Below are positions 23,739 to 36,800 of a DNA stretch of 64,000 nt, one piece after another. Origin of the DNA: Mycothermus thermophilus. Its lineage: Eukaryota; Ascomycota; Sordariomycetes; Sordariales; Chaetomiaceae. The position numbers and the translations under genes were made by a program. The DNA is taken from contig QQBE01000006.1 in assembly GCA_011316235.1 (NCBI GenBank), forward strand, positions 1,344,021 to 1,408,020, read 5' to 3'. Under the pieces are notes generated by a model. The model was not told where the DNA came from. It saw only the letters and a program-made list of their open reading frames with translations, and did no database searches. Positions within the stretch are counted from its first letter, which is position 1, and every line of letters begins with the position of its first letter.

Positions 23739-25235
23739 GCGTCTTCGGATGACTTTGGGGTGGACGCTTTTGTTGTCTCGGAGTATGATGATGATGATGG
23801 CGGCGGCAGCGGTGGTGGTAGTGGGATTGGGAATGCCGTATAGAGCGCGACTGCCTCCTCCTCCTCCTCCTCCTCCTCCAACAAGAGAATAAGAGGATCG
23901 GTTACGAAGCAGATGATGGTGATAAGACGGCTGAAGGTTCAAAAGAGGAGGAGGGAAGCGAGGAGGAAGGTGGTGGGCGTGGGCAAGGTGATAAAGCAGC
24001 AGCACAACAAGCTGAAGCAGGTAGCGAAGTTGTCGTGGAGCGAGAACGGGGCAGGGTGGGCAGTGGCGGGGACCGCGGTTGCGGCGAACACGATTGGGAC
24101 GGGGGTTGGAGGAGTTTGATGGGAAGAGTTATTTCTTTTGTGGGGAATGTGGAGGAAGCGGGAGGTGGTGATGGACGACGGGAAGCGGCTTTGGTTGGGA
24201 CGTTGGGTTCTAGGGTCAGTTTCATGTTTTCTCCCTGTTGGATTTTCCTTTTCTTGATTTGTTTCTGGCTGTCCTTTGGGGAGGGTTTTGGAGGATACGG
24301 TTTATGGACTGGAAGGGGGGTTGAGGAGGGTGGAATTCATGAAGATTCGAATGTACAGAGTACACAACCTGGGTGAGATCACTACACAGGTACTTTATGA
24401 AGTATGAAATACAAGATGAGATGAATCAAGCTAATGGTAACGAACGGGTTCAATCTCCTGGTGTTCTGGTGTGCTTCTGAAGATGACTATGTTGTTTCTA
24501 CACGGGAGGTTGTAGAGAGGTCAAGAGACGGATGAATCAATTCTAGTCTTTTCTTTGTTTTGAGACACCTATTTGACGGTTTAAGTTTGCAAAGGAGCAA
24601 GCCTTGTTCTTCTCTTCGATGCCTCTCATCTTCCCCAAGTTCCCTAACAAAGCGAGGCGGTTCCAGGATTCGAGGATTCAATTGAAAGTGCACCTTGGTG
24701 CCTGGGGACAAAGCAATAACGTTTGAGAGCAGCCATGATTCTGTCAGAGGGAAACCAATTCAAGTCTACGGCATTCCTTGGGCCTTGAGATTGCCTGCTG
24801 GTCAACCTTGTCACAAAGGTACATGTACAAAGGCATTATTTGGCTTGCACCAGATGTACCGTTGTGAGTTGTCTTTAGGACAATCAAAGCCCCGCCCTTG
24901 CATGGCCGTTCGTTCGGCCGGCGAAGTGGGGACGGATCTGATGATGTCCAAAACGTGGTTGGCTCCGGACAGTGGAGCTAGAGTGGGGCGAGCAACGGGC
25001 CGGACGAACAGCATGCTCCCCCTCCCAGCCACTCACTTTCCCCTCCCTCCATGATTCCCATGCATCCGGATGGGCGAAGATGGATGGACGAGAGGCCGAG
25101 ACAGCGAACAGCCCGTTTGGGAGAGAGGGGCAGTTGGGAACCGTCGGGCGGGATGCGACAGCGCATCGGCTGCGCAGCGCCGCCATCGAGACCTACGGTG
25201 GCCGCACTCTCGGAGCCCAAGGCTGGCATGACACA

Positions 25236-25272
<37 letters not shown>

Positions 25273-25671
25273 GTCTTGTCGAAGATAGTTACTTTCTGTT
25301 GTTTCTGCTGTTGTTTGTAGGAATTGCACCACAAACATCGCTTCCAACACGCGAGACATACTTAATCCGTCTACCTTTTGTATCTGAGTTCCTCGAATCA
25401 TCGCTGTGGGCGACATTCCCAGGCTCACCAAAGCCAGACCAAGACAGTGTACCCACGGGAAAACGAATGCGCCATTGGACAACTGCCACTGATCAAAGCA
25501 CCACTTCTGTCGCGATCCATCATCGTTTCTCCAGAACATCCCACACCACACCAGTCCTCCACGGCCATACCAGACTGGGGAACATCGCAAAGAATAGAAC
25601 CCCTCCCCCTGGCGCACACCCCGGCACACAAACCGATCCACCGGAACCGCGCCTGAGGCCGTGTGGGTGGA
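23739..25671. other. Intergenic DNA with microsatellites
   Basis: No gene supported. A (CCT)n run lies at about 23854-23879 just after the USP stop. Sequence to about 24200 stays open in several frames only because it is purine-rich. A CT dinucleotide run lies at 25238-25268 (separate entry). Confidence 0.45.
25238..25268. repeat. (TC)n dinucleotide microsatellite
   Basis: About fifteen uninterrupted TC units, preceded by a short ACACAC run, some 400 bp upstream of the next start codon. Likely promoter or 5' UTR pyrimidine tract. Confidence 0.95.
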
Positions 25672-28384
25672 ATGCAGCCTCTCTTCGCCGTCCATAACAA
25701 CGTCTCCCTCATCAGCATCAACGTCGCCCCGAGTGCCTGGGTCACCACCATCGTCTTGACTCTCGTGTTTCTGTTCTTGTACCTGCTGCTCTACGCCGCA
25801 CCTCTACCCTCGTTCCGCTGGCCGTCGCTGTCGTGGTTAGTGCCGCGCCGGAAGCCGCACCAGCTACAAGCCCGGACCAGGAACGAGCGACGCACTCCGG
25901 AACCCATCTACGAAGATAACGACGACGACTATCTGTTCTCCGACAGAGAATACACCCCGCGCCGCAGGACCATCGAGCACACTCCGCTCCCTCCCCTGAT
26001 TGCCAACTATCCATATCCGTTTGACCTGCTTCGCCACGACGACTCCCGCAGCCACGAGGTCGCGAAAAAGGTGAGGTCGAGCCGCAAGGGGGACAGCGAA
26101 AAGAGGAGCAGCAGCAGCAGCAACAGCAAAAAGGCTGGCGGCAAGACATCCAGCAGCAGCCGCCACCATGACAGCAACGACCATGACGGCCCTAGGAGCC
26201 CTCGATCACCTCGACGGGTCTCTGGAAGATCTCAGCTCCTACCGGCTACCCACCCCTCAGACGACGGAGACGACAGCCACAACAACAGCTACAACAACAA
26301 CGGGGGACACCGACGACACCAACAGCTACCAGAGGCCGCAGCAGTACGGCCGCCAATCAACCCACTCCGGCTTCCGGAGCGACGACCTGACCAGCGAGGC
26401 GACGGGGGAGGAGGACGAGGAGGATTTGGACTCGGAAGTTTCCGCCGGTGGCTACAGTCCACCCGCCTGGAGACGCCTCGGCAACGGCGACCGCAGCAGC
26501 GGCTTCTGGGGGAAAAGTGACGATCTGTTCCAGCTGCTGAACCGCGCCGCGGAGGAGGAACGCGCTCGCGAGGAAGAGGAAGCCCGTCGTGCCAACCCCG
26601 CGTATGCGAGCGAAGGGGGCGAGGATCTCTACGACGACGAGGACGAGATTCTGGCCCAGGCCATCAGAACCAGGTTACCCACGGGAAGTCTTTCGCCTGA
26701 GGAAGAGCGCAGTCCGGAGCCTGAGTCCCGGATTCAGAACTATTCCCGGAATCAGCACGGATACCAGCAGATTGATCATGTGGTGGGTGACAAGATGGAG
26801 GTCAAGGATTTTGCTGTGGGAAGAGTGTTGAAACAGGAGTCCATCATGCCAAAGGAGGGCGGAGGAAACGGTAGGTTCTTCCCGCGGCGGGTGCGGCCGC
26901 TGTCCGTTTCCCTGCTTTCTTTGTCAACTTGTTTCTTTGTCTTATGTCCCAGGGAGCCGGTAGCTAATCATATCTCCGCTAGCCATCCGGTTTGCCATGA
27001 CTGCTGAAATATCACACCGGACTGAGCCAATTGAGGCGGCCCTCAACTTCGTTCGCCGGCAAGTGACAGCCATGACGCGGTCATGGGCCTCCATCTTCAC
27101 GTCCCTTCTCGCCGGAATCCTCTCGTATGCCGCCCTGCGCTGGCTCTCCCAGCCGGCCGCCATGAGGCCCGTTCCCGATCTCGTCAAGGTGGCCGGTGTC
27201 GCGCGATCCATGGAGCCGTTGATTTACTATTCGGAGAATGGCATCCAACAGGTTGGCGACCTGCAGGCCACGGGCGTTGCCGTTTGGGACTTGGGTGAGA
27301 GTGTTCGCAGCAGCGACCTCACCTCAGCGCCGATCATTGTCAAGGCCTTGGATGAGTTGAGCGATAGTCTCAAGACGCTGGCGATTGAGCTTACCAAGTT
27401 CTTTGCCAATGTCGATGGTGATATCGACGGGTAAGTGGCCGCAATCCTCCGGTTTCCTCCCTCCTCCGTTTAATACTAACTCGTTCCCCCAGTATTCTCA
27501 TCGTCATGGACTGGGCCCGCCGCGAGCTGACTCAACTCCAATCCCTCCCCACTCTTCCCGTTTCCTCCGCCTTCGACAACATCCATAACCTCCTTTCCAA
27601 CGCCGGCATCTTGGAAAACCCGCGCACGGGCGAACCGACCTTCCTGGGGCATATCTTCTCCTCCATCTTCGGCCCGAGCACGCCCCAGCGGACCAAACAA
27701 ACCCTGCAGCGCACCTTCAACGAGTTCCTCAGCGTCCTGGAAGAAGCCGTCTCCTCCGAGCTGCAGCACTCCCTCGCGCTCTTCGCCCTGTTCGAAGCCA
27801 TCGACCACCAGTTCCTCAACCTGGCCCGCACCGTCGTCCGCGAAGCTTCGCTGCAGGACCAGTCGTACGCGGACCTGCTCTCGTCCCTGTGGACGCGCAT
27901 CCTCGGGCCTAAGGCCTCCGAGGTCGCCAAGTACGAACGCAACCGCCTCCTGCTGCAAAACGTGCGCGAAAAGACGGTCCGCAACAAGGGCATCCTCGTC
28001 GAGCACAACCACAAGCTCCTCGCCCTGAAGGCGAACCTCGAGGCGCTGCGTCGGCGGCTCGTTTCCCCGCTCGTTAGGTCCGTCAACTCTAGCACTTTGA
28101 CGCTCGACGAGCAGATTCGCGGCCTCGAAGACGTGGGCATGTACCTTGAGGGCGTCAGGATGCGCCAGAAGGGGAAGCTGCTGGAGATGCTCTACGGGAG
28201 CGGAAGCAGCAGCGGCGGGGGGGCCAATGCAGTTGCGGCCAGAGCGGCTAGGGGGCTGGCGCCTGGCGGGGAGGAGGGGAGCTCGGCGGTCGCTGCTGCC
28301 GCGGCCGCGGCGGCTGGGAGGAGGTTTGTCCAGGCTGAGGTATTGCCTCGCGGGGGCGGCGATGGTTCGGGAGGGAACTCGTAG
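25672..28384 (+). CDS. Conserved-looking membrane protein of unknown function
   Basis: I do not recognise the family. The proposed model is 25672-26070, 26261-26870, 26983-27430 and 27493-28384, giving 782 residues. The N-terminus has a clear membrane segment (TTIVLTLVFLFLYLLLY). A Ser/Arg/acid-rich disordered region follows, then a second hydrophobic patch (IFTSLLAGILSYAALRWL) and a helical C-terminal half (MEPLIYYSENGIQQVG, ALDELSDSLKTLAIELTKFF, ILIVMDWARRELTQLQ). The last two introns (112 and 62 bp) join exactly. The first intron is doubtful: the reading frame changes between about 26075 and 26500, and GTGAGG at 26071 with CTCAG at 26256-26260 is only the best candidate. A one-base sequence error is the alternative. 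The C-terminus ends in Gly/Ala/Ser-rich low complexity. Confidence 0.65.
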
Positions 28385-29556
28385 GGGTGATCGCTGCTTT
28401 GTCATTTTTGTGTGTGCTCTTTTCAGCTTCTTCTTTGGCTATTCGCTTGGTTGGCTTGTTCATCGTCTTTGTTCATTCGACTTTGTCTCATGGGGAGGAT
28501 TCTTGCATTGGGTTTGGACATTGGATACGGCGGATTTGTTTGGATATTCATCATAGGTTGGCTGTCTCCGGGCCATCAATGGAAAGCTGGAGGCTCGGGG
28601 GCCGTTTGCTGTTTTGAGAGACCGGCACTTCGCCATCTCCCACGACATACTGTTAACGGAGTCTCCAGTTGGGCCTGGCGTAAGGGCGCAGGAATTGGTT
28701 TGGAATGGGTGGTGTGGATGGCGTTTTGCGAGGCCGGATGTCTCATTTTTTTTTTTTTTTTTTTTTTTTNNNNNNNNNNNNNNNNNNNNNNNNTTTTTTT
28801 TGCTTGGATTTGGTTGCAGTCATGGAGTCAACATGGGAGTATATGGGAGTACCTACACAGAGGACTATGTGAATGCCTACATCTTCCCAACATTCATCCA
28901 TCCTACGAGCAGTCACAGTCTGGGAACGCCCTGCTCATCATTGATCAGGAAATTCAGTTTGATAGTCTGCTGCGGCTCAAGCTAATGTCTGCCTGCAATC
29001 CACCACACATCAACCGCTTCAGGATCTGCTCCATTGCCCATCATCGTGGGGTAATCACTCTTTGAAGTATTTCCTTCTTGACCCATGCCTAACCTCCATA
29101 ACACCGAGTCAACCGATAACAAATCACCACACGACGAGACAATTGGACTCGCCCGCTAGAAAAACCACCACCAGGTCACACACAAACCACCTTATCCACC
29201 GTCCTGATGCCGCGAATCGTCTATCACATACATGACCATGGCTTAGCAATGTCATAGCAAGATGTCGTCGTGATACTCTCCGTGTCCGTGTTCCACGCGT
29301 CACAGGAGAAATAAAAGACCCATGTCTCTCCATAAAAAAGCGAGCCAGATCAGAAGAACACAACCTTATCCCCCGTTTTCGAAACCGGCCCCCTTTCTTC
29401 TCCTCCATCCCAGAGTCTTGCATAACCGCCAGGCCCGAGTCATCATGCTGCTGTCAAGCTGGTATCAAAACTTTTCCCGACCGACCAGAGAACCGAAAAC
29501 AAATGAAAGAAGCGAACGCGCTTTTCTCAATAGGCACGAAGCTGCGAGACATGAAC
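28385..29556. other. Intergenic DNA between two convergent genes
   Basis: No gene seen. It contains the assembly gap (separate entry) and, on its right side, the 3' untranslated region of the poly(A)-binding protein gene. Confidence 0.5.
28770..28793. other. Assembly gap (24 Ns) inside a poly-T tract
   Basis: A run of 24 unknown bases is flanked by T homopolymer on both sides (about 28746-28769 and 28794-28801). The true length of the T tract is therefore unknown. It lies in the intergenic space, so no protein is affected. Confidence 0.99.
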
Positions 29557-31928
29557 CTAGGCGGTCTCGCCAGCCTTCTCATCCTTGGGCTTGTCGGACT
29601 CGGCCTCGCCCTGAGCGGGAGCCTGACCGGCAGCCTGCTGAGACTTGACATACTCATCGTAGACCGCCATGGCCTCGTTGACCTTGGCAACGAGCGCGTT
29701 CTCATCCTCAAGTCTGTTCCGTGTTAGTGATGTGTCCCGAAAATTATAAGGAGGCGGAGAGCAACTTACAGATTCACAAGCTCGTTGTTGTCCATTTCGA
29801 GAAGCATGCCGGTGATCTTGCCAGCCAACTCGGGCTGCAGAGCTTGGATCTTGGGGAACAGGTTCTCGCCGAGGATCTGCTTCTGCTGCTGGACGTTGGT
29901 AGTAGCAGCCAGCTGCGACTGGAGGAGAGAGCTGGCGCTGAGACCCTCAGGAGCACCCATAGGGCCGGCAGGAGGGACGCCACCACGGCCAGCAAAGTTA
30001 GCGCCACGGTTAGGACCACCACGGCCACCAACAGCACCGTTCTGGGGCCGACCGTTGGGAGGGAAGCCCGGCATACCGGGTGCACCAGGGATGGCCTGAG
30101 GGATGGGCATGGCCGGCATGCCACGGCCGGGGCCGCCGCGACCACCCGCGATGGAGGCCTGCTGGACCTGCTGCAGGGCAGCCAGGAACTGCGGGTTGTT
30201 GGGCTGAGGGTAAGGGGCACCAGGGAACTGGCCGAACGGGTAGACGGGCAGCTGCTGGGGCGGGATGCCACCACGACCACCCTGCTGGGCGTACGGCAGC
30301 TGACCAGGGCGACCGCCCTGCATGACGGGCATGCCGAGGCCGGCCTGAGGGAACGGCACACCGCGTCCACCGGGAGGCAGGAAACCGGGCTGTTGGCCGG
30401 GCGCATAGTAGACAGGAGCCTGCATGAACTGCTGGGGAAGACCAGCCTGGGCGGCGGCCTGTTGCATGCGGAGCTGGTTGCGGGCCTGGATGCTGGCCTC
30501 GAGCTGGCTCTTGCGAACTTCCTTGCGCTGGGCCAAGGCGACATAAAGCGGCTTGCCGTCGACCATGCGCTGGTTCATCTCAGCGACGGCCTTGGTGGCG
30601 TCATCGGGGTTGCTGAAGCAGACGAAGCCGAAGCCCTTGCTCTTGCCGAGCTTGCGCTCAGGCTTCTTCTCGGGCTTCTTCTCGGTGGCAGCAGCCTCGC
30701 CCTCGGCACCCTCACCCTCCTTCTTCTCATCCTTCTTGTCCTCCGACTTGGTCTCGGCGGGCGGCTCAGGGACCGTCTCGCGCATGACCTTGGCAGAAGT
30801 AATGGGGCCAAACTCGGCGAACATGGCGCGCAGCTTGTCGTCATCAACCTCATCCGATAGGTTCTTGATGTAGAGGTTGACGCCTTGATATTTGTTAGCC
30901 TTCTCAAGGCGAGCAGCCTCATACGACTTGCGCAGCTCCTCCTCGCGCTCGTGCTTCTTCTGGGCGCGGCCCACATAGAGCTCCATGCCACGCCACTCCT
31001 TGCCGTTGAGCTCCTCGACCGCCTTGGCAGCGCTGGCGTGGGTGGTGTAGTTCACGAAACCGAAACCGCGGCTCTTGCCCTCAGCATCCCGAGCCAGAGT
31101 AGACGATGTGATCTCGCCATACTTGGAGAAGTACTCGCGGAACTCCTCGTCGGTGACCTCATGGTTGATATTCTTGACGTAGACGTTGGTGTAGTTGGCC
31201 TTCATCTCCTCGAACTTGCTCTGACGATCCTTCTTGGGGATGTGGTAGCCGACATAGACCTTCTTCTCGTTCAGGAGCATGCCGTTGACATGCTTGATGG
31301 CCGCGGCAGCAGCCTCATCAGTCTCGTAGTGCACGAAACCGTAGCCCTTGGAGTTGCCGTTCTCGTCCTGGGCGACCTTGCAGCTCAGAATGTTGCCGAA
31401 GGCGGCGAAGGTGTCGTGCAGGGCCTTGTTGTCGATGGCTGTGTCAAGGTTCTTGATGAAGATGTTGCCCTGGCCCGTCTTGCGGAGGGCGGGGTCGCGC
31501 TGCGACCACATGATGCGGCACGGACGTCCCTTGATCAGGGTGTAGTTCAGTTCCTCGAGGGCCTTCTCGCCGTCGGCGGTCGAGTTGTAGTTGACGTAGG
31601 CATAGCCGAGCGAGCGGCGGGTGACAGCGTCACGGCAAACGCGGATCGAAGCGACGGAGCCGATCTGAGAGAAGAGCTCGAAGAGCATGGCCTCGGTGAC
31701 GGACGGGTCCAGCTCGCCGACGTAGAGAGAGGCCGATGAAGTGGGGTGGGGAGCAGCCGAGCTCGGGGTCGGGCCGGCCGTGTCGGCGGTCTCGGCCGTC
31801 TGGAACTCGCCGGAAGCCACATTCGTGTTGATGGCAGCGGGAGCACGGTTATCGGAGCCGTTCAGGTTGGTGTTGGCGAGATCAGCGGCCAGCTGATCGA
31901 CCGCGGCGGGGGCAACTGGAGCGGCCAT
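29557..31928 (-). CDS. PAB1: Poly(A)-binding protein, cytoplasmic
   Basis: Exons 31928-29770 and 29713-29557 encode 771 residues. Four RRMs are visible with RNP motifs: SLYVGELDPSVTEAML, NIFIKNLDTAIDNKAL, NVYVKNINHEVTDEEF and NLYIKNLSDEVDDDKL, followed by KGYGFVHYE, RGFGFVNYT and KGFGFVCFS. A long Pro/Gly/Gln/Met-rich linker leads to the MLLE (PABC) domain (ILGENLFPKIQALQPELAGKITGMLLEM). The 56-bp intron splits MLLE at NNELVNL/LEDENAL. RRM4 carries a charged insertion of about 45 residues between its RNP2 and RNP1 halves. The protein coats mRNA poly(A) tails and promotes translation and mRNA stability. The ATG at 31928 sits in a good context (CACAATGG). A start 12 bases upstream would be GTG-type, hence rejected. 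Confidence 0.97.
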
Positions 31929-33813
31929 TGTGACGATCAAGTCGAAAACTACAAGAGCGCTGGTGTCAGTTCGGCTGGAGTTTGGAAGTGATGATGCGAA
32001 CGGTCGATCACCGAGCGTTGCGGATTTGCAGGTAGACGATTGTGAGGGTCGGGTCAGTTGGAGGGGCGACGACGCACCGATTCCTCAAAGGGTTTGAAAT
32101 GGAGGGGCGCGCGACGAAGCGGGCGAGATACTACCGTGCGCAGTGGAGGGCGGTCGACGGTAGACAAAGAACGAAGCTGTCGATAAAGCCTCGATGGGAT
32201 CCTTTCTTGCGAAGAGGAAATCGACTCTCGATGGGAAGGGGACGTGGTTGTTGAGGGGTCTTCCGAGGAGAATCGAATCGACAAGGGGAGGTAAGATTGG
32301 GGTTTTGACTTTTTTGGGTTTTTTGGTTTGTTGAAGGATCGATAGGTAGGTATCGGGGATTTTTTTTGGTGATTTTCAATTTTTTTTGTGAAGGGTTTTT
32401 CTGAATTGACAGAAAAGAAGCAGGACGAGAACAGGAACCAGGGACTGGTCGTGTCTTTTAATCTTGCTCTTTTCTGGGGGTGATTTTGTGGAAAAGAATC
32501 CGGGGAAGATTTGGAAAAAAGTTGATGGTTTGATCGATGGGGGAAGAAGAGGAAGGTCAAGAAGAGGGCAAATTGGCAAAGATGGGTGATTGTGGAGGCA
32601 GATTTTTTCCAAGCCGCCACCTTACTGGTCAAGGGTATGTTATGCATCTATCCGAACATGAATCGCATGCAACCCATGTCAAAGAAACGTCAAAGAGTAG
32701 AGTCCCTGAGCCCGTGTTAAGACGAAATCAGCCAGAACAACCCTGCCAGAATCTGTACTCCCTCTCAAAAGTCAAACATTTTGGCATCAGGTTGATGTCT
32801 TGCTGGCCGAATTGCAGCTGTGACAGCTATGATGAACCCTCCTGACCCTGTTTCTTCTGCAAGTTCTTGATGCATGTGATGCGGGTTGTAGGTCGCTAGG
32901 ACACCTCGATATGGTCATAGAGAAGCAGCCGCCAGCGCATCTCCGAACCGATTCGGCCACCTTGCTGTGAAGCACAAAAAAAGCGTTCCGACTTTCATCT
33001 GATATGGGTGTTTGAGAAGTATGTCTGTGTACTTTTGGACGGCCTTTCACAAAAACCAAGTGGCGCAACTCGCCCACTTACTCTCCGTGAGACCAACCTT
33101 GGGGACTAGCCCACGTCATGCATCTTGGCGAGTTCATGCTTGATTTGAAGCAGGGCATTCTTGTATCGGGTTGTGGACGGGCCCTGGATTTTGATGGACG
33201 CCACTGAGGTGTCTGTGTGGCGGGGTAGTTTCTTATCGCTCTTATCGGTAGTGGGCTGCGGGCGGTGACGGCAGCGTCGCGGGATTGCTGGTGGTTTCCA
33301 TGATCAGTCAGCAGCAGGAGCAACCGCGGCAAACTGGAAGCTCGTCATCCAAGGAGGCTCCAGGATCGGGTTTGTGATCTTGATGCGGTTTCTGTGTTTT
33401 GCCTTTCTCGTAGAATCAGAATCCAGTGACTTCAGTTTGACGTTTTTCTTACTCGGGCAACTCGGGCGTTCGTTTGCATCAGAGACTCCAACACTGCCCA
33501 CCTTGTCCTGTGCGATCCAGCCAGTCGTGAGCTTCTGGTCCCATTTCTGCCTCCCCCGAACAGCTGCGTTGCTGCCTCGCCGTCGCCAAACGCTTATCCC
33601 CGCGTCCCGTATTGAACCTCAGAACACGCCCAGAACTCGTCCTTGTCTGTGGAAGCAACACTCGACGTTTGATCCCCTTCATTATTGGATTCTTCGGGGG
33701 CTCCCCTGCTCCTCGATGTACCCCGAGGAACTGCTCGCCTGACAACCTCCCAATTCTCCAACCTACCTGCCACCCTTTCCCCGAGGCGCATCGGTCGCGC
33801 CTAATCTTTAGCC
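31929..33813. other. Divergent intergenic region between PAB1 and the HECT ligase gene
   Basis: About 1.9 kb. No gene supported; a 197-codon minus-strand frame at 32054-32647 is the A/C/T-rich PAB1 leader, not a likely protein. A possible leader intron of PAB1 ends in CTCTTGTAG just upstream of the start (acceptor near 31950). The right half is presumably promoter and 5' UTR of the HECT gene. Confidence 0.5.
32310..32400 (-). promoter_or_regulatory. A-rich tract cluster in the likely PAB1 5' leader
   Basis: Read on the minus strand, five runs of 5, 8, 8, 6 and 6 adenines occur within about 90 nt, 380-470 nt upstream of the PAB1 start. In animals PABP represses its own translation by binding such oligo(A) tracts in its 5' UTR. 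Whether this stretch is transcribed, and not removed as a leader intron, is not shown here. Confidence 0.45.
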
Positions 33814-36800
33814 ATGTTCCCGACCTTCACTGGAAGCGCGCGAAGGCCGCGCAACGTCAACATGAGCGGCCAAAAATCCGTCAATCCTTGGGCAGCTTCC
33901 TCATGGAATCCCGGCGCCGCCTTGGGAGCGTCTAAGACAGTTGCGCAAGCACAAGCCGAACGGGCCCAGAGGCAACAGGACAGAGAGAAGTTGAAGGCCG
34001 CACGACGAATCCAGAAGACATGGAGAGGTCACCGCGCCCGACGCACCCTTCGAGAGTCCCGCCGCCAGGCCTTGGATCAGCTCTACTCCGACCATTCCGA
34101 TACAGAGAGTCGGACAGTTAAAGCGACACCCCTGCTGCTCAACGTCTATCAGACAACAAACACCAAAGACCAGACCCGACTATGCCTCGTCGCAACAGAT
34201 CTCATTATGACCAATTTTGCGTGCTTCGAGTCCGGGGCTATCGAGCTGCCACGCCTAGGCCGGCTGGCACAGATCGTCGTCTCAGCCTTGGAGAGACTTG
34301 AAGCCTCGAAATCACACCTCGATCAGGATGTCTCACAGGCACAACTCATCCTGAAGACATTCATCCAGATTGTGAGGCTACGGCCGCAGTCGGTCCAAGC
34401 CGTTCTCCCAAGGTTGTACAAGGTTCTGGCAGGATACTGCAGAGCGAGCGCTCCCTTATTCGACTGCCTTCGCAGTGCCGTGGTGGCTCCGCTCTCAGTG
34501 CCCAACGCCCCGCGTATGTGGCCTTTCCGAAAGACCTGAAGTGAGCTTCAACTGACCGTTTTTAGGTGATTTCACTCGGTCTGCATACTATGATTTCGCG
34601 ACGTCATTCCTAACACAGGCCGATTTAACCCTCTTCGAGGTCAACATTGGCTCCTTTGCCGTCGATATCAATGTCGACGAGCTTTCGGACTCGATCGCCA
34701 CGAGTGACACAAATAACCAAATTGCCACAACGTCACCGTCAGATCTCATGTGGTTACTGGCGCACTATATTACTCTACAAAAGGCGAAAAGGCAGCAGGC
34801 GCTCCATTCCCGGTCTCTTCGCGCCTTGTACCTCCTCCTTTCCACCCTCTCAACGCACATCCGAGCGTGGTTCTCAACCCCTGACCCGAAAGCTTCGGGT
34901 GGGGCTGGAACGCCTGAAGAACACTCTGACCAGACCCTTCCTTCCTACGTGTCGACTGCACTCTCTTCTCTTACTAATCGCGGTGAGATCTCCAGCCTTC
35001 TGGGGCAGTTTATCTCGTAAGTGCCTCTGCCGAGTTGCGTCCAAACAGACAAAACTGACCAAACCAGGGAGCACGATGGGACTTCAGAATCCGATGTTGA
35101 ACACGCCGGTTTTCTGGCCGGCTATCTACTCACGTTAGTGAACTGTTTCCCGGCGCTCAGCGATGACATACGGATGCGACTGTATCTGGCCGATATCCCC
35201 ACCGCTGCTGGACCGCTGCCTGCTGTCAAGTTCTTCTGGAATGCGTTCAGCAGGACGTCCATCTTTACCAGCATCGTCTCCAATGCGGACGCGGCCCTCC
35301 CTGTTCTCCGCCAGAAGCCCCCATCCGAAACCGACTCTACTTGGCACCGCGAGTGGCGCACAATTCTCCTCTTTTTGGAGCTCTACATCTTCGTTCTCCG
35401 ATTAACCGACGATGAGGACTTCTTTGGTGGCTTGAATCCGACCGCCTTCTTGGGAGGATCGAACTCTCGTCTGAGATCCAGCAACCTCGGCCGGGATAAT
35501 CTGGCACAACTTGCCACTTTCCTCAAACACCTCGGGTTCGCCTTGTATTACCATGCCGCCGATCTCCTCGGGTCAACTCCCGAGTCGGTGACGGTTGCAG
35601 ATGGTTCGCCCTTGTCTTCCCGTGCTGCCACTAGCAGCTCCTCTCCCACACCTTTTGGTTTCTCGGTCACGGCTGGTGTGGACTTTGAGGCATTTCGAAA
35701 TCTGATCTCCACAGCCATGAAGATGCTGTACGAGCGGGATTCGCGGCGCCAATTTTTGCCAGAAGGTCACTGGCTCATGACCTCTAAGTTAGACATGGAT
35801 GGATTCCTCTCGGCAGTCGTGCTCGAAGAACAGAACCAGCGCGAACGGGAGGAGACAGAAGGCAGAGACTCCGACTCTGACGTCGATTCGGATGACGACA
35901 CGCCATTGAATACACGGATGGCGATGACTACTGGCGGGCTGAGGCTTACCCGCCAAGCTCAGATGGAAAGAATCTTGATCGCCCGGCAAAAAGCAAGAAA
36001 GCACCTGCTCCGGGCTGCTGCAGTGCCGAGGCTGGAGATTCTACGGAACATGCCTTTCGTGATTCCCTTCGACATGCGAGTTCAGATATTCCGACAGTTT
36101 GTCTACTTGGACAAACATCGCAGACGAGGCGGCAACATTGACCCCGATCGTTGGAGATTATGGGTGCTGAACCAACACGGCGGGCCATTTGATCCAGACC
36201 CAATGGCCCATCGTGAGCTTAGCCGTCACCAGGCGAAAATCCAGAGGGGCCAGGTCTTTCAAGACGCCATGGAAGCCTTCTGGAGCTTGGACGACAAGCT
36301 GAAGGAACCCATCCAGATTACATTCGTGGACGAATTCGGCATGCCTGAAGCAGGAATTGACGGAGGCGGTGTTACCAAGGAGTTCCTGATCAGCGCCACT
36401 TCAGAGGCGTTCCGTCCCGAAGAACGCCTATTTGTCTCCAACAGCAAGAACTCGTACTACCCTAACCCTTGTGACCTGGACCAGAGGAAGAATGCCCTCC
36501 GAGAAGCAGGTATCATGGAAGGTTCCGAGGAGTGGAACGAGGCGATCGCTGATCGACTTCGCCAATACGAGTTCCTCGGGCGCATCATCGGCAAGTGTTT
36601 GTACGAAGGAATCCTCATCGACATCGCCTTCGCCGGCTTCTTCCTGCTCAAATGGGCGTCAGCGGGCGCGCCCGATGCCTACCGCGCCAATATCAACGAC
36701 CTCCGCGAGCTCGACGAAGAACTGTATCAGGGCATGCTCCGCCTCAAGAACTACCCGGGCGATGTTCGCGACTTGGCACTTGACTTCACCATCACCGATC

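Noticed and set aside
32054..32647. 197-codon minus-strand frame upstream of PAB1
   Set aside because: It is an A/C/T-rich leader region; the Lys/Ser/Pro-rich product is explained by composition.
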